Source of the DNA: Stenotrophomonas maltophilia
GTDB lineage: Bacteria; Pseudomonadota; Gammaproteobacteria; Xanthomonadales; Xanthomonadaceae
Assembly (NCBI RefSeq): GCF_006974125.1
Contig: NZ_CP037858.1
Coordinates: 2,294,001-2,358,000, forward strand
DNA length: 64,000 bases
Direction: 5' to 3'
Made by a program: the position numbers and the translations under genes. The notes beneath the pieces were generated by a model. That model was not told where the DNA came from. It saw only the letters and a list, made by a program, of their open reading frames with translations, and made no database searches. How positions within the stretch are numbered: position 1 is the first letter of the stretch; each line of letters opens with the position of its first letter. Shown one piece after another: positions 57,011-64,000 of the stretch.

Positions 57011-59737
57011 TCAGGCCACCGGCGGCACTGCGGGCACTTCGACCTGCTGTACCGGCAGGGTCACCATCATCACTGTCGGGTCGTCCGGGTCGAGTCTGGT
57101 CTTGAAGCCCAGGCTCTGGCACATCGCCAGCATGGTGCTGTTCTCGCGCAGCACCTGACCTTCGACCACGTCCAGGCCCAGCCACTTGGCGTACTCGATC
57201 ATGATCGCCATCAGCCGCCAGCCGATGCCGTGGCCCTTCAGGTCCGAGCGGATCAGGATGCCGTACTCACCGCGGTGGTAATCCGCATCGGCGTGCAGGC
57301 GCACCGCGCCCAGCATCTCGCCACTGCGCGGTTCGATCGCCACCAGCGCGATCGAGCGTGCGTAATCGAGCTGGGTCAGGCGCGCGATGAACTCGTGGCT
57401 GAAGTGCTTCACCGACTGGAAGAAGCGCAGGCGCAGGTCCTCGTCGCTGACGCGGGCGAAGAACGCACGGAACAGCGCGTCATCCTCCGGCCGCACCGGA
57501 CGCACGAAGGCGCGGCCGCCATCGGACAGTTCGATGGTGCGCTCCCACTCCTTCGGGTACGGGAACACCGAGAAGCGCGGATGGCCACGGCCCTTGTGCA
57601 GGATGCGCGACGGCGCCACCGCCACGCGTGCGTCGAGGGCGAGGATGCCCTTGCCGTCGACCAGCAGCGGATTGATGTCCAGCGTACGCACTTCGGGAAT
57701 GTCGGCGGCCAGCTGCGCCAGCTTGACCAGCGCCAAGGCCAGTGCGCGCTCGTCGGCGGCAGGCACATCGCCATAGGCCTTGAGGATGCGCGAGGCACGG
57801 GTCTGGCCGATCAGCTCATGGGCAAGGCGCAGATCCAGCGGCGGCAGCGCCAACGCCTTGTCATTGATCACTTCGACCGCGGTACCGCCACGACCGACCA
57901 CGATCACCGGGCCGAACGTTGCGTCATCGGCAATGCCGACGATCAGCTCACGCGCCTTCGGGCGGACGATGGTCGGCTGCACCAGCAGACCGTCAATGCG
58001 CGCATCCGGCCGCAACTGGCGGGCACGTGACAGGATCGCATTGGCCGCGCTCTGCACCGCCGGCAGCGTCGTCAGGTTCAGGCGTACGCCATCGACTTCC
58101 GACTTGTGCGGAATATCGGGTGACAGGATCTTCAGTGCCACGCTGGCGCCACGTTCCAGCAGCGGTTGCGCCAGGTCCATCGCCTCGTGCGCATCGCGCG
58201 CATGCATCACCGGCGCGGAGGGAATGCCGTAGGCCTTCAGCAGCTCATGCGTGGCCAGTGGGTCCAGCCACTGCTGGCCGTTGGCCAGCGCCGCATCGAC
58301 CAGCGCGCGTGCGGCCGCCGCGTCGACACTGAAATCCTGCGGCAGGCTGGGTGGCGTTTCCATCAGGGCGTTCTGCGCCTCGCGGTAGCGCACCAGGTGC
58401 TGGAAGCCGCGCACCGCTTCGGCCTCGGTCGGATAGGTCGGCACCCGTGCCGCGTTGAGCGTGGCGGTGGCCTGGTCGCCGTTGCCCAGCCACACCGCGA
58501 ATACCGGTTTGTCGCGGTGATGGCGCGGGCGCAGTCCGAGCGTGCGGGTAAGCGCCTGTGCGGCGTCTGCGGACGACGTGAATGCGGTCGGCACGTTGAC
58601 CACCATCACCGCATCATTCTCGTTGTCGGCCAGCAGCGCTTCGATGGCCGCGGCGTAGCGGTCACCGTCGGCATCGACCACGATGTCCACCGGATTGCTG
58701 CGTGACCAGCCCTGCGGCAGCACCGCGTCGAGCTTCTCGACCGTGCTGTCGGACAGGTTGGCCAGCGTGCCACGCAATGCGATGAGCTGGTCCACGGCAA
58801 GGCGGCCGACACCACCGCCATTGCTGAGGATGGCCAGCCGGCGACCGGGGAAGGTGCCCAGCCGCCCCAGCGATTCGGCAGCGGTGAACAGTTCATCCAG
58901 CGCGCCGACGCGCAGCAGGCCGGCGCGGTTGAACGCTGCGCCATACACATCGTCGGCGCGAGCCAACGCCTGCACGTGGGTATCGCGGCTGCCTGGCTGC
59001 ACCCGCTCGGCGCGACCGGACTTCACCACCACCACCGGCTTGGCACGGGCGGCGGCACGCGCGGCCGACATGAACTTGCGCGCGTCCTTGATCTGCTCGA
59101 CATACAGCAGGATGGCGCGGGTGCGATAGTCGGTGGCGAAGTAGTCGAGCAGGTCGCCGAAGTCGACGTCCATCGTGTCGCCCAGCGACACCACGGCGGA
59201 GAAACCGACCGAACGGGCCACGCCCCACTCCACCAGCGCGGCGGCAATGGCGGAGGATTCGGAGATCAGCGCGAGGTCGCCAGCCTGCGGGAAGTGCGCG
59301 GCGATGCTGGCGTTGAGCCGCGCGTGCGGCGCAATGACGCCCAGGCAGTGTGGGCCGAGAATGCGCAGGCCATGCTTGCGCGCCACCGTTTCCACCTGTT
59401 CCGACAACGAGCCCGGACCTTCGCCCAGGTGCGCGGTGAGGATGATTGCGGCCTGCACGCCGCGCTCGGCAGCGGTGCGCACCACCTGCGGCACGATGGC
59501 TGCGGGGGCGGTGATCACCACCAGGTCTGGTACCCAGTCCAGGTCCTTCAGCCGCTTCACAGTGCGGATGCCATCGATCTCGGCGTGCCGCGGGTTGATC
59601 CACGCTACCTTGCCGGGGAAGCCCGTGCCGCGCAGGTTGCGCATCACTGCGCGGCCAGCCGAACGCTCACGCGGGCTGCCGCCGATCACCGCGACCGACT
59701 GCGGACGGAACACGGACTGCAGGTGGTAGGTACTCAT
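57011..59737 (-). CDS. Pat-type protein: acyl-CoA synthetase (NDP-forming) fused to GNAT acetyltransferase
   Basis: 908 residues, like E. coli PatZ/YfiQ (886). Order: CoA-binding domain (about 1-135, SVAVIGGSPRERSAGRAVMR), succinyl-CoA-ligase-like domain (about 150-460) including ISESSAIAAALVEWG, ATP-grasp (about 495-700, ARDAHEAMDLA; VIVVGRGGTAVEVI), then GNAT (about 740-890, EYGILIRSDLKGHGIGWRLM). PatZ acetylates lysines of acetyl-CoA synthetase and other enzymes; the synthetase half is inactive in that family. Preceded by a palindromic terminator. Confidence 0.92.
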   Translation of the reverse strand: MSTYHLQSVFRPQSVAVIGGSPRERSAGRAVMRNLRGTGFPGKVAWINPRHAEIDGIRTVKRLKDLDWVPDLVVITAPAAIVPQVVRTAAERGVQAAIILTAHLGEGPGSLSEQVETVARKHGLRILGPHCLGVIAPHARLNASIAAHFPQAGDLALISESSAIAAALVEWGVARSVGFSAVVSLGDTMDVDFGDLLDYFATDYRTRAILLYVEQIKDARKFMSAARAAARAKPVVVVKSGRAERVQPGSRDTHVQALARADDVYGAAFNRAGLLRVGALDELFTAAESLGRLGTFPGRRLAILSNGGGVGRLAVDQLIALRGTLANLSDSTVEKLDAVLPQGWSRSNPVDIVVDADGDRYAAAIEALLADNENDAVMVVNVPTAFTSSADAAQALTRTLGLRPRHHRDKPVFAVWLGNGDQATATLNAARVPTYPTEAEAVRGFQHLVRYREAQNALMETPPSLPQDFSVDAAAARALVDAALANGQQWLDPLATHELLKAYGIPSAPVMHARDAHEAMDLAQPLLERGASVALKILSPDIPHKSEVDGVRLNLTTLPAVQSAANAILSRARQLRPDARIDGLLVQPTIVRPKARELIVGIADDATFGPVIVVGRGGTAVEVINDKALALPPLDLRLAHELIGQTRASRILKAYGDVPAADERALALALVKLAQLAADIPEVRTLDINPLLVDGKGILALDARVAVAPSRILHKGRGHPRFSVFPYPKEWERTIELSDGGRAFVRPVRPEDDALFRAFFARVSDEDLRLRFFQSVKHFSHEFIARLTQLDYARSIALVAIEPRSGEMLGAVRLHADADYHRGEYGILIRSDLKGHGIGWRLMAIMIEYAKWLGLDVVEGQVLRENSTMLAMCQSLGFKTRLDPDDPTVMMVTLPVQQVEVPAVPPVA

Positions 59738-59752
59738 GCGCCTACGGTACCC

Positions 59753-59815
59753 AAAAAAGGGGACGGAGGGGATTAAGTCGTTTGTGCCACAAACGACTTA
59801 ATCCCCTCCGTCCCC
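59753..59815 (-). terminator. 57-nt perfect palindrome acting as mgtE terminator (REP copy 5)
   Basis: Arms 59759-59786 and 59788-59815 (28 bp, exact; GGGGACGGAGGGGATTAAG...) around a single C. On the minus strand the hairpin is followed by T6, so it is a strong intrinsic terminator 8 bp after the mgtE stop, separating it from the pat-like gene. Confidence 0.9.
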
Positions 59816-59822
59816 ATTTCTG

Positions 59823-61193
59823 TTACAGCAGCGTGCCGTGCAGGATCATCGCGGCGATGCTGAAATAGATCACCAGCCCGGTCACGTCCACCAGGGTGGC
59901 CACGAACGGGGCCGAGGCACTGGCCGGGTCGAAGCCCAGGCGCTTGAGGATGAACGGCAGCATCGAGCCGGACAGCGAGCCGAAGGTGACGATGCCGACC
60001 AGCGCCGCACCGATGGTGATCGCCAGCAGGATCCAGTGCTCGCCGTAGTCATGCAGGCCGCCCAGCTGCCAGATCACGATGCGCACGATGGCAAGGCAAC
60101 CGAGGATGGCGCCCAGCACCATGCCGGTGGGGATCTCGCGGATGGCCACCTTCCACCAGTCGCGCAGGCGCAGTTCACGCAGCGCCAGGCTGCGGATCAG
60201 CAGCGAGGTGGCCTGCGAGCCAGAGTTGCCGCCCGAACTCATGATCAGCGGAATGAACAGGGTCAGCACCACCGCGCGCGCCAGTTCGTCCTCGTAGTGC
60301 TGCATCGCGCTGGCAGTCAGCATCTCGCCCAGGAACAGCACGCTCAGCCAGCCGGCGCGCTTGCGCAGCATCTCGAAGAAGCCGATCTGCATGTACGGCT
60401 TGTCCAGCGCTTCCATGCCGCCGAACTTGTGCGCGTCCTCGGTGGATTCCTCGATCAACGCATCCAGTACGTCATCGACGGTGACGATGCCGAGCATCTG
60501 CTGCTGCGCATCGACCACCGGGATCGCCAGCAGGTCGTGGCGACGGATCAGCCGTGCCACTTCTTCCTGGTCCATCAGTGCGTCCACCGTTACCGGTGGG
60601 TTGACCTGGGCCACGTCCAGGATCGACTCCTCCGGCAGGCCGGTGATCAACCGGCGCATGGTCACCACCTGCTGCAGCTGCTGGCTGGCCGGATCCAGCA
60701 CGTAGATCGCGTACACCGTCTCGCGGGTGCGCTCGACCTGGCGGATGTGCTGCAGGGTCTGTGCCACGGTCCAGCTGGCGGGCACCGCCACGTATTCGGT
60801 GGTCATCAGCGCACCGGCGGTGTTCGGCGGGTAGCTGAGCAGCTTCTGGATGGCCTGGCGGGCATCGGTACCGAGCAGCGGGATCAGCCGTGCGCGTTCT
60901 TCCTCGTCCAGCTCGTGGACGATGTCGGTGGCCCGGTCATCAGCCATCAGCCCGAGCAGGGCAGCGGCGCGGGCCGGTGGCAATGCGGCCACCAGCTCGC
61001 CGCTGCGGTGCAGCTCCGGCGCTTCCAGCATCTTCACCGCACGCGGCAACGGCAGCGCAGCCAGCGTTTCCGCGGCACGCACGAGTTCCAGCGTGTTGAG
61101 GAATTCCACCGCGTCAGCGGTGTTGTAGTTCGCCAGCGGTGCGGCCAGGGCGGCGGCATCGGCCACCGGGCGCAGCAATTGCTTCTGGTTCAT
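59823..61193 (-). CDS. mgtE: magnesium transporter MgtE
   Basis: 456 residues. N-domain repeats (ELVAALPPARAAALLGLM), tandem CBS domains (PASWTVAQTLQHIRQVERTR; HDLLAIPVVDAQQQMLGIV) joined by the plug helix to five transmembrane helices including LIMSSGGNSGSQATSLLIRS and the selectivity region VDVTGLVIYFSIAAMIL. Mg2+ channel gated by cytosolic Mg2+. Start MNQKQLLRPVADAAAL chosen; the frame stays open upstream but lacks family similarity. Confidence 0.93.
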   Translation of the reverse strand: MNQKQLLRPVADAAALAAPLANYNTADAVEFLNTLELVRAAETLAALPLPRAVKMLEAPELHRSGELVAALPPARAAALLGLMADDRATDIVHELDEEERARLIPLLGTDARQAIQKLLSYPPNTAGALMTTEYVAVPASWTVAQTLQHIRQVERTRETVYAIYVLDPASQQLQQVVTMRRLITGLPEESILDVAQVNPPVTVDALMDQEEVARLIRRHDLLAIPVVDAQQQMLGIVTVDDVLDALIEESTEDAHKFGGMEALDKPYMQIGFFEMLRKRAGWLSVLFLGEMLTASAMQHYEDELARAVVLTLFIPLIMSSGGNSGSQATSLLIRSLALRELRLRDWWKVAIREIPTGMVLGAILGCLAIVRIVIWQLGGLHDYGEHWILLAITIGAALVGIVTFGSLSGSMLPFILKRLGFDPASASAPFVATLVDVTGLVIYFSIAAMILHGTLL

Positions 61194-61538
61194 CGGGTTT
61201 GCCTTGTGGGGGTGCGACCTCGCGCAACGCCAACGCAGGCAAACCGTCCCGATGTCAGGCGGTGGCCATCGCTGGCGTCGAACGAGGTCGACTTCTACTG
61301 TCGCTGGACATGGGTTGGGGACTCCGGGATGCGTGTGCTGGAGGACGCGCCGCCAGCGGCGGGCAGTCTGGACCCGTGGGCCATGCAGGTCAACCCGCTC
61401 CCGCCACGGCAGCACCCTGCCCCGCAGGTTGTTCTCGTGCGTACACGGACCGGCGCGCATAATGGCGCGGTGGTGTTCGCCACGCTTTCCCCACCCGAAC
61501 GGACGCACAGCGGGCTTCCCCGATGACCAGGTATTCCC
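61194..61538. other. mgtE-kefC divergent intergenic region
   Basis: 345 bp without a gene. It holds a GTCGAACGAGGTCGAC inverted repeat near 61268-61292, no GTAG head, and no recognised Mg2+ riboswitch. Promoters of both genes must lie here, but I cannot place them. Confidence 0.5.
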
Positions 61539-63317
61539 ATGCATAGCGGTGGTCTGGAACTGGCCCTGGTGCTGCTGCTGGCGGCGGTCATCGCCGTGCC
61601 GGTGTTCAAGAAATTCGGCTTCGGCGCGGTACTGGGCTATCTGGCGGCCGGCGTGGTGCTGGGCCCGGACGGACTGGGCTTCGTGCAGGACGCCGACCGC
61701 ATCCTCGGCGCCGCCGAGATCGGCGTGGTGATGCTGCTGTTCGTGATCGGACTGGAGCTGTCGCCGGCACGCCTGAAGGTGATGCGGCGCTCGGTGTTCG
61801 GTGCCGGTGCGGCGCAGGTGGCGCTGTCCGGCCTGGTGCTGGGCGGCCTGCTGCTGCTCGACCACTTCCAGTGGAAGAGCGCGCTGGTGGTGGGCGTGGC
61901 GCTGGCGCTGTCATCCACGGCGGTAGGCCTGCAGCTGCTGTCCGAGCACAAAGCGATCAACAGCGACCACGGCCGGTTGGGCTTTGCCATCCTGCTGTTC
62001 CAGGACCTGATCGCGATCCCGCTGCTGGCGGCCATTCCGTTGCTGGGCGGGGTCAAGAATGAAACCCTGCGCTGGGAAGATGCGGCCGTGGCCCTGGGTG
62101 CGCTGGCGGTAGTGATCCTGTGCGGGCGACCGGTGCTGCGCCGGGTGTTCAGCACCATTGCCCGGACCCGCAGCCCGGAAGTATTCACCGCCACCGCGTT
62201 GCTGGTGGTGCTGGGCACCGCCTGGTTCATGCAGGAAGCCGGCCTCAGCCCCAGCCTCGGCGCCTTCCTGGCCGGCGTGCTGCTGTCCGACTCGGAGTTC
62301 CGCCACGAGCTGGAATCGCAGATCGAACCATTCAAGGGCCTGCTGCTCGGCCTGTTCTTCATCGCGGTGGGCATGGGCATCGACCTGGACCGCATCGCCG
62401 CCGAGCCGTGGCTGATCGCCGCGGGTGTCGGCATCCTGCTGGTGGTCAAGTTCAGCCTGCTGTACGCGGTTGGCCGTGTCGCCCGGCTCAGCCCGCGGCA
62501 GTCGCTGCTGCTGGGCAGCGTGCTGTGGCTGGGCGGTGAGTTCGCTTTCGTGGTGTTCAACGAGGCACAGCGCGCGCACCTGCTGGGCAACGCCAACCAC
62601 GACCGGCTGGTGGCGATCGTCGGCCTGTCGATGGCGATCACGCCGCTGTTGATGATCGCGCTGCTGAAACTGCTCGGCCAGGAGAAAGCCGCTCCGCGCG
62701 AGCCGGCGGACGCCGACAAGGTGGCGCCGGACAACCGACCGAAGGTACTGATCGCCGGCATGGGCCGCTTCGGCCAGGTGATCGCGCGCCTGCTGACCGC
62801 CCAGAAAGTGCCGTTCGTCGCGCTGGAGGCGAACCCGGACACCGTGGCCGACCTGCGCCGATTCGGCAACCAGCTGTATTACGGCGACCCGACCCGGCCG
62901 GAGATGCTGCGCGCGGCAGGCGGCGAGCACATCGATGTGTTCGTGATCACCGTGGATGACCCGGAAACCAATCTGCGCGCAGTGCGCATGGTGCGCCGGC
63001 TGTACCCGGATGCCACGGTGCTGGCGCGTGCGCGCAACCGCCAGCATGCGTGGCGGTTGATGGACATGTCGGCTGAGCCGTTCCGCGAGGTGTTCGGCAC
63101 CAGCCTGGAGATGAGTGGCCGCGTGCTGACTGCACTGGGCGTTGCCCCCACTGTGGCCGAGCGCCACGTGCAGCGTTTCCGCGAGCACGATGAGCAGCTG
63201 CTGCGTGACCAGTACCTGGTCTACGACGACGAGGCCGCCGTGATCCAGACCTCGCGCGATGCACGCAACGACCTGATGCACCTGTTCGAGGCCGACGCGG
63301 AAAGCGACGACAAGTAG
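61539..63317 (+). CDS. CPA2 monovalent cation:proton antiporter (KefB/KefC-like)
   Basis: 592 residues. About twelve transmembrane helices: LELALVLLLAAVIAVPVFKK, GYLAAGVVLGP, LFQDLIAIPLLAAIP with the ion-site QD, and FLAGVLLSDSEFRHELE. The C-terminal RCK (TrkA-N) domain begins KVLIAGMGRFGQVIARLL. The HALESDIEP-like loop (HELESQIEPFKGLLLGLFF), diagnostic of Kef, is present. K+ efflux gated by glutathione adducts is the family role. The TAG stop is part of GTAG. Confidence 0.92.
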   Translation: MHSGGLELALVLLLAAVIAVPVFKKFGFGAVLGYLAAGVVLGPDGLGFVQDADRILGAAEIGVVMLLFVIGLELSPARLKVMRRSVFGAGAAQVALSGLVLGGLLLLDHFQWKSALVVGVALALSSTAVGLQLLSEHKAINSDHGRLGFAILLFQDLIAIPLLAAIPLLGGVKNETLRWEDAAVALGALAVVILCGRPVLRRVFSTIARTRSPEVFTATALLVVLGTAWFMQEAGLSPSLGAFLAGVLLSDSEFRHELESQIEPFKGLLLGLFFIAVGMGIDLDRIAAEPWLIAAGVGILLVVKFSLLYAVGRVARLSPRQSLLLGSVLWLGGEFAFVVFNEAQRAHLLGNANHDRLVAIVGLSMAITPLLMIALLKLLGQEKAAPREPADADKVAPDNRPKVLIAGMGRFGQVIARLLTAQKVPFVALEANPDTVADLRRFGNQLYYGDPTRPEMLRAAGGEHIDVFVITVDDPETNLRAVRMVRRLYPDATVLARARNRQHAWRLMDMSAEPFREVFGTSLEMSGRVLTALGVAPTVAERHVQRFREHDEQLLRDQYLVYDDEAAVIQTSRDARNDLMHLFEADAESDDK

Positions 63318-63464
63318 GCGTGACGACCAACGGTCGGCACCCACCACAGATTGCGGTAGTGCCGGCCGCTGGCCGGCAGCCTAGGGATTCCGTAGATCCA
63401 CGCCATGCGTGGATGACGCGATGCCGGGGTCAGAGCCCTTTCCGTTGGAAAGGGATCCGACCCC
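63314..63464. repeat. repeat cluster of three families
   Basis: 63314-63340 (GTAGGCGTGACGACC/GGTCGGCAC, imperfect), 63356-63378 (GTAGTGCCGGCCGCTGG), 63392-63414 (GTAGATCCACGCCATGCG) and 63426-63464 (GGGGTC...GACCCC copy 5, arms CAGAGCCCTTTCC/GGAAAGGGATCC). The first overlaps the antiporter stop. Confidence 0.88.
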
Positions 63465-63469
63465 GGTGC

Positions 63470-64000
63470 TCAGCCGTTGTCTCGCAGGAACCGCGCCATC
63501 GACGAAACACCCGGCACGCGCGGTTCGAACTCGCCGGCAACGTCGATGAAGCCACGCATCACCGCGATCTCGCGCGGGCTGCGGTTGAGGCTGTCGCGTA
63601 CTTCCGGATCGGCACCGGCACGCAACAGGCGCTGCACCAGCAGCGGCAGGCCATGCAGGGCGGCCAGGTGCAGCGGACCGAAGCCGCGCGGATCGCGCAC
63701 CTCAAGGCTCACGTCTTCGTCCAGCAGGCGTTCCACCGCGGCCATCACCACCTGTTCGTCGCAGGCGGTGCCGGGCTCGGCGCGTGCACCCAGCAGCAGC
63801 AGCAGCGGCGTGACCGAACCGGCGGCGGCCTGGTCCGGTTCGGCACCGGCCAGCAGCAGGGTGTCGAGCAGGGCGAGCAGGCGCGAACGGTCGCGGGCGC
63901 TGAAACCGTACAGCGCGGCACAGTGCAGCGGGCCCAGCTGTTGCGCATCACCGGCATGCACGTCGGCACCGGCGGTGAGCAGGCGCGCGACGATGTCCGG
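63470..64000 (-). CDS. ankyrin-repeat protein, C-terminal part
   Basis: The gene runs off the right edge; 176 codons are visible. Ankyrin repeats are clear: VARLLTAGADVHAGDAQQLG, PLHCAALYGF, DTLLLAGAEPDQAAAGSVTP, FGPLHLAALHGLPLLVQRLL and RAGADPEVRDSLNRSPREIA. The C-terminus ends SSMARFLRDNG. A protein-interaction scaffold; partner unknown. Confidence 0.9.
   Translation of the reverse strand, partial: PDIVARLLTAGADVHAGDAQQLGPLHCAALYGFSARDRSRLLALLDTLLLAGAEPDQAAAGSVTPLLLLLGARAEPGTACDEQVVMAAVERLLDEDVSLEVRDPRGFGPLHLAALHGLPLLVQRLLRAGADPEVRDSLNRSPREIAVMRGFIDVAGEFEPRVPGVSSMARFLRDNG

Noticed and set aside
61194..61538. Mg2+ riboswitch upstream of mgtE
   Set aside because: No M-box-like conserved elements could be recognised, and such switches are mainly found in Firmicutes.

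Overview
The window is high-GC chromosomal DNA from a Stenotrophomonas of the S. maltophilia complex (Xanthomonadaceae). Two things point there. Short palindromes headed by GTAG (the SMAG repeat families of S. maltophilia) are scattered between genes. A 741-residue dipeptidyl peptidase IV has its catalytic triad at Ser610, Asp685 and His717, as I recall for the characterised S. maltophilia enzyme. Nearly all of the sequence is core housekeeping DNA with short intergenic gaps.

Layout. 1-5 kb: end of a DUF58 gene; the minus-strand chain ygiB-ygiC-zinc ribbon protein; ilvD. 5-14 kb: a DUF418 membrane protein, dinG, aroE with a small membrane gene, a beta-propeller protein, a SHOCT protein, hemB, a bestrophin and small envelope genes. 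14-22 kb: a DUF885 protein, a Coa1-like protein, dipeptidyl peptidase IV, a GST, a UPF0114 protein and a TonB-domain lipoprotein. 22-29 kb: an AraC regulator; a REP-associated tyrosine transposase (RAYT) bracketed by inverted repeats; a lipoprotein hydrolase with a NatAB-like exporter; a diguanylate cyclase. 29-35 kb: a DUF1203 gene, two tandem chitin-active LPMOs, a flavoprotein reductase and a YadGH-like exporter. 35-45 kb: an unknown gene, a panE-type reductase with an epimerase-like gene, tatD, hrpB, a pseudouridine synthase, an exported methyltransferase and an aldo/keto reductase.

45.2-48.6 kb is the most unusual part. A short leader-like transcript with its own terminator is followed by a two-site operator/promoter, two degenerate tRNA-like segments and a strongly structured 350-nt stretch. 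Then come a slipin (SPFH) gene and rtcB, the RNA ligase. It reads as an RNA-repair locus carrying its own tRNA-like RNA, without RtcA or an adjacent regulator.

48.7-64 kb: a thioredoxin-reductase-like enzyme with an overlapping Rrf2 regulator, a chemoreceptor, a LysR/MFS/DkgB group, an alpha/beta hydrolase, a YbjQ protein, a Pat-type acyl-CoA synthetase/acetyltransferase, mgtE, a KefB/C-type antiporter and the end of an ankyrin-repeat gene.

Repeats are the second theme. At least five palindrome families occur: SMAG subfamilies; a GGGGACGGAGGGGATTAAG element that brackets the RAYT; GGGGTC...GACCCC hairpins; a 25-bp inverted repeat; and a 183-nt multi-hairpin unit. Several abut gene 3' ends, and some supply stop codons or terminators.
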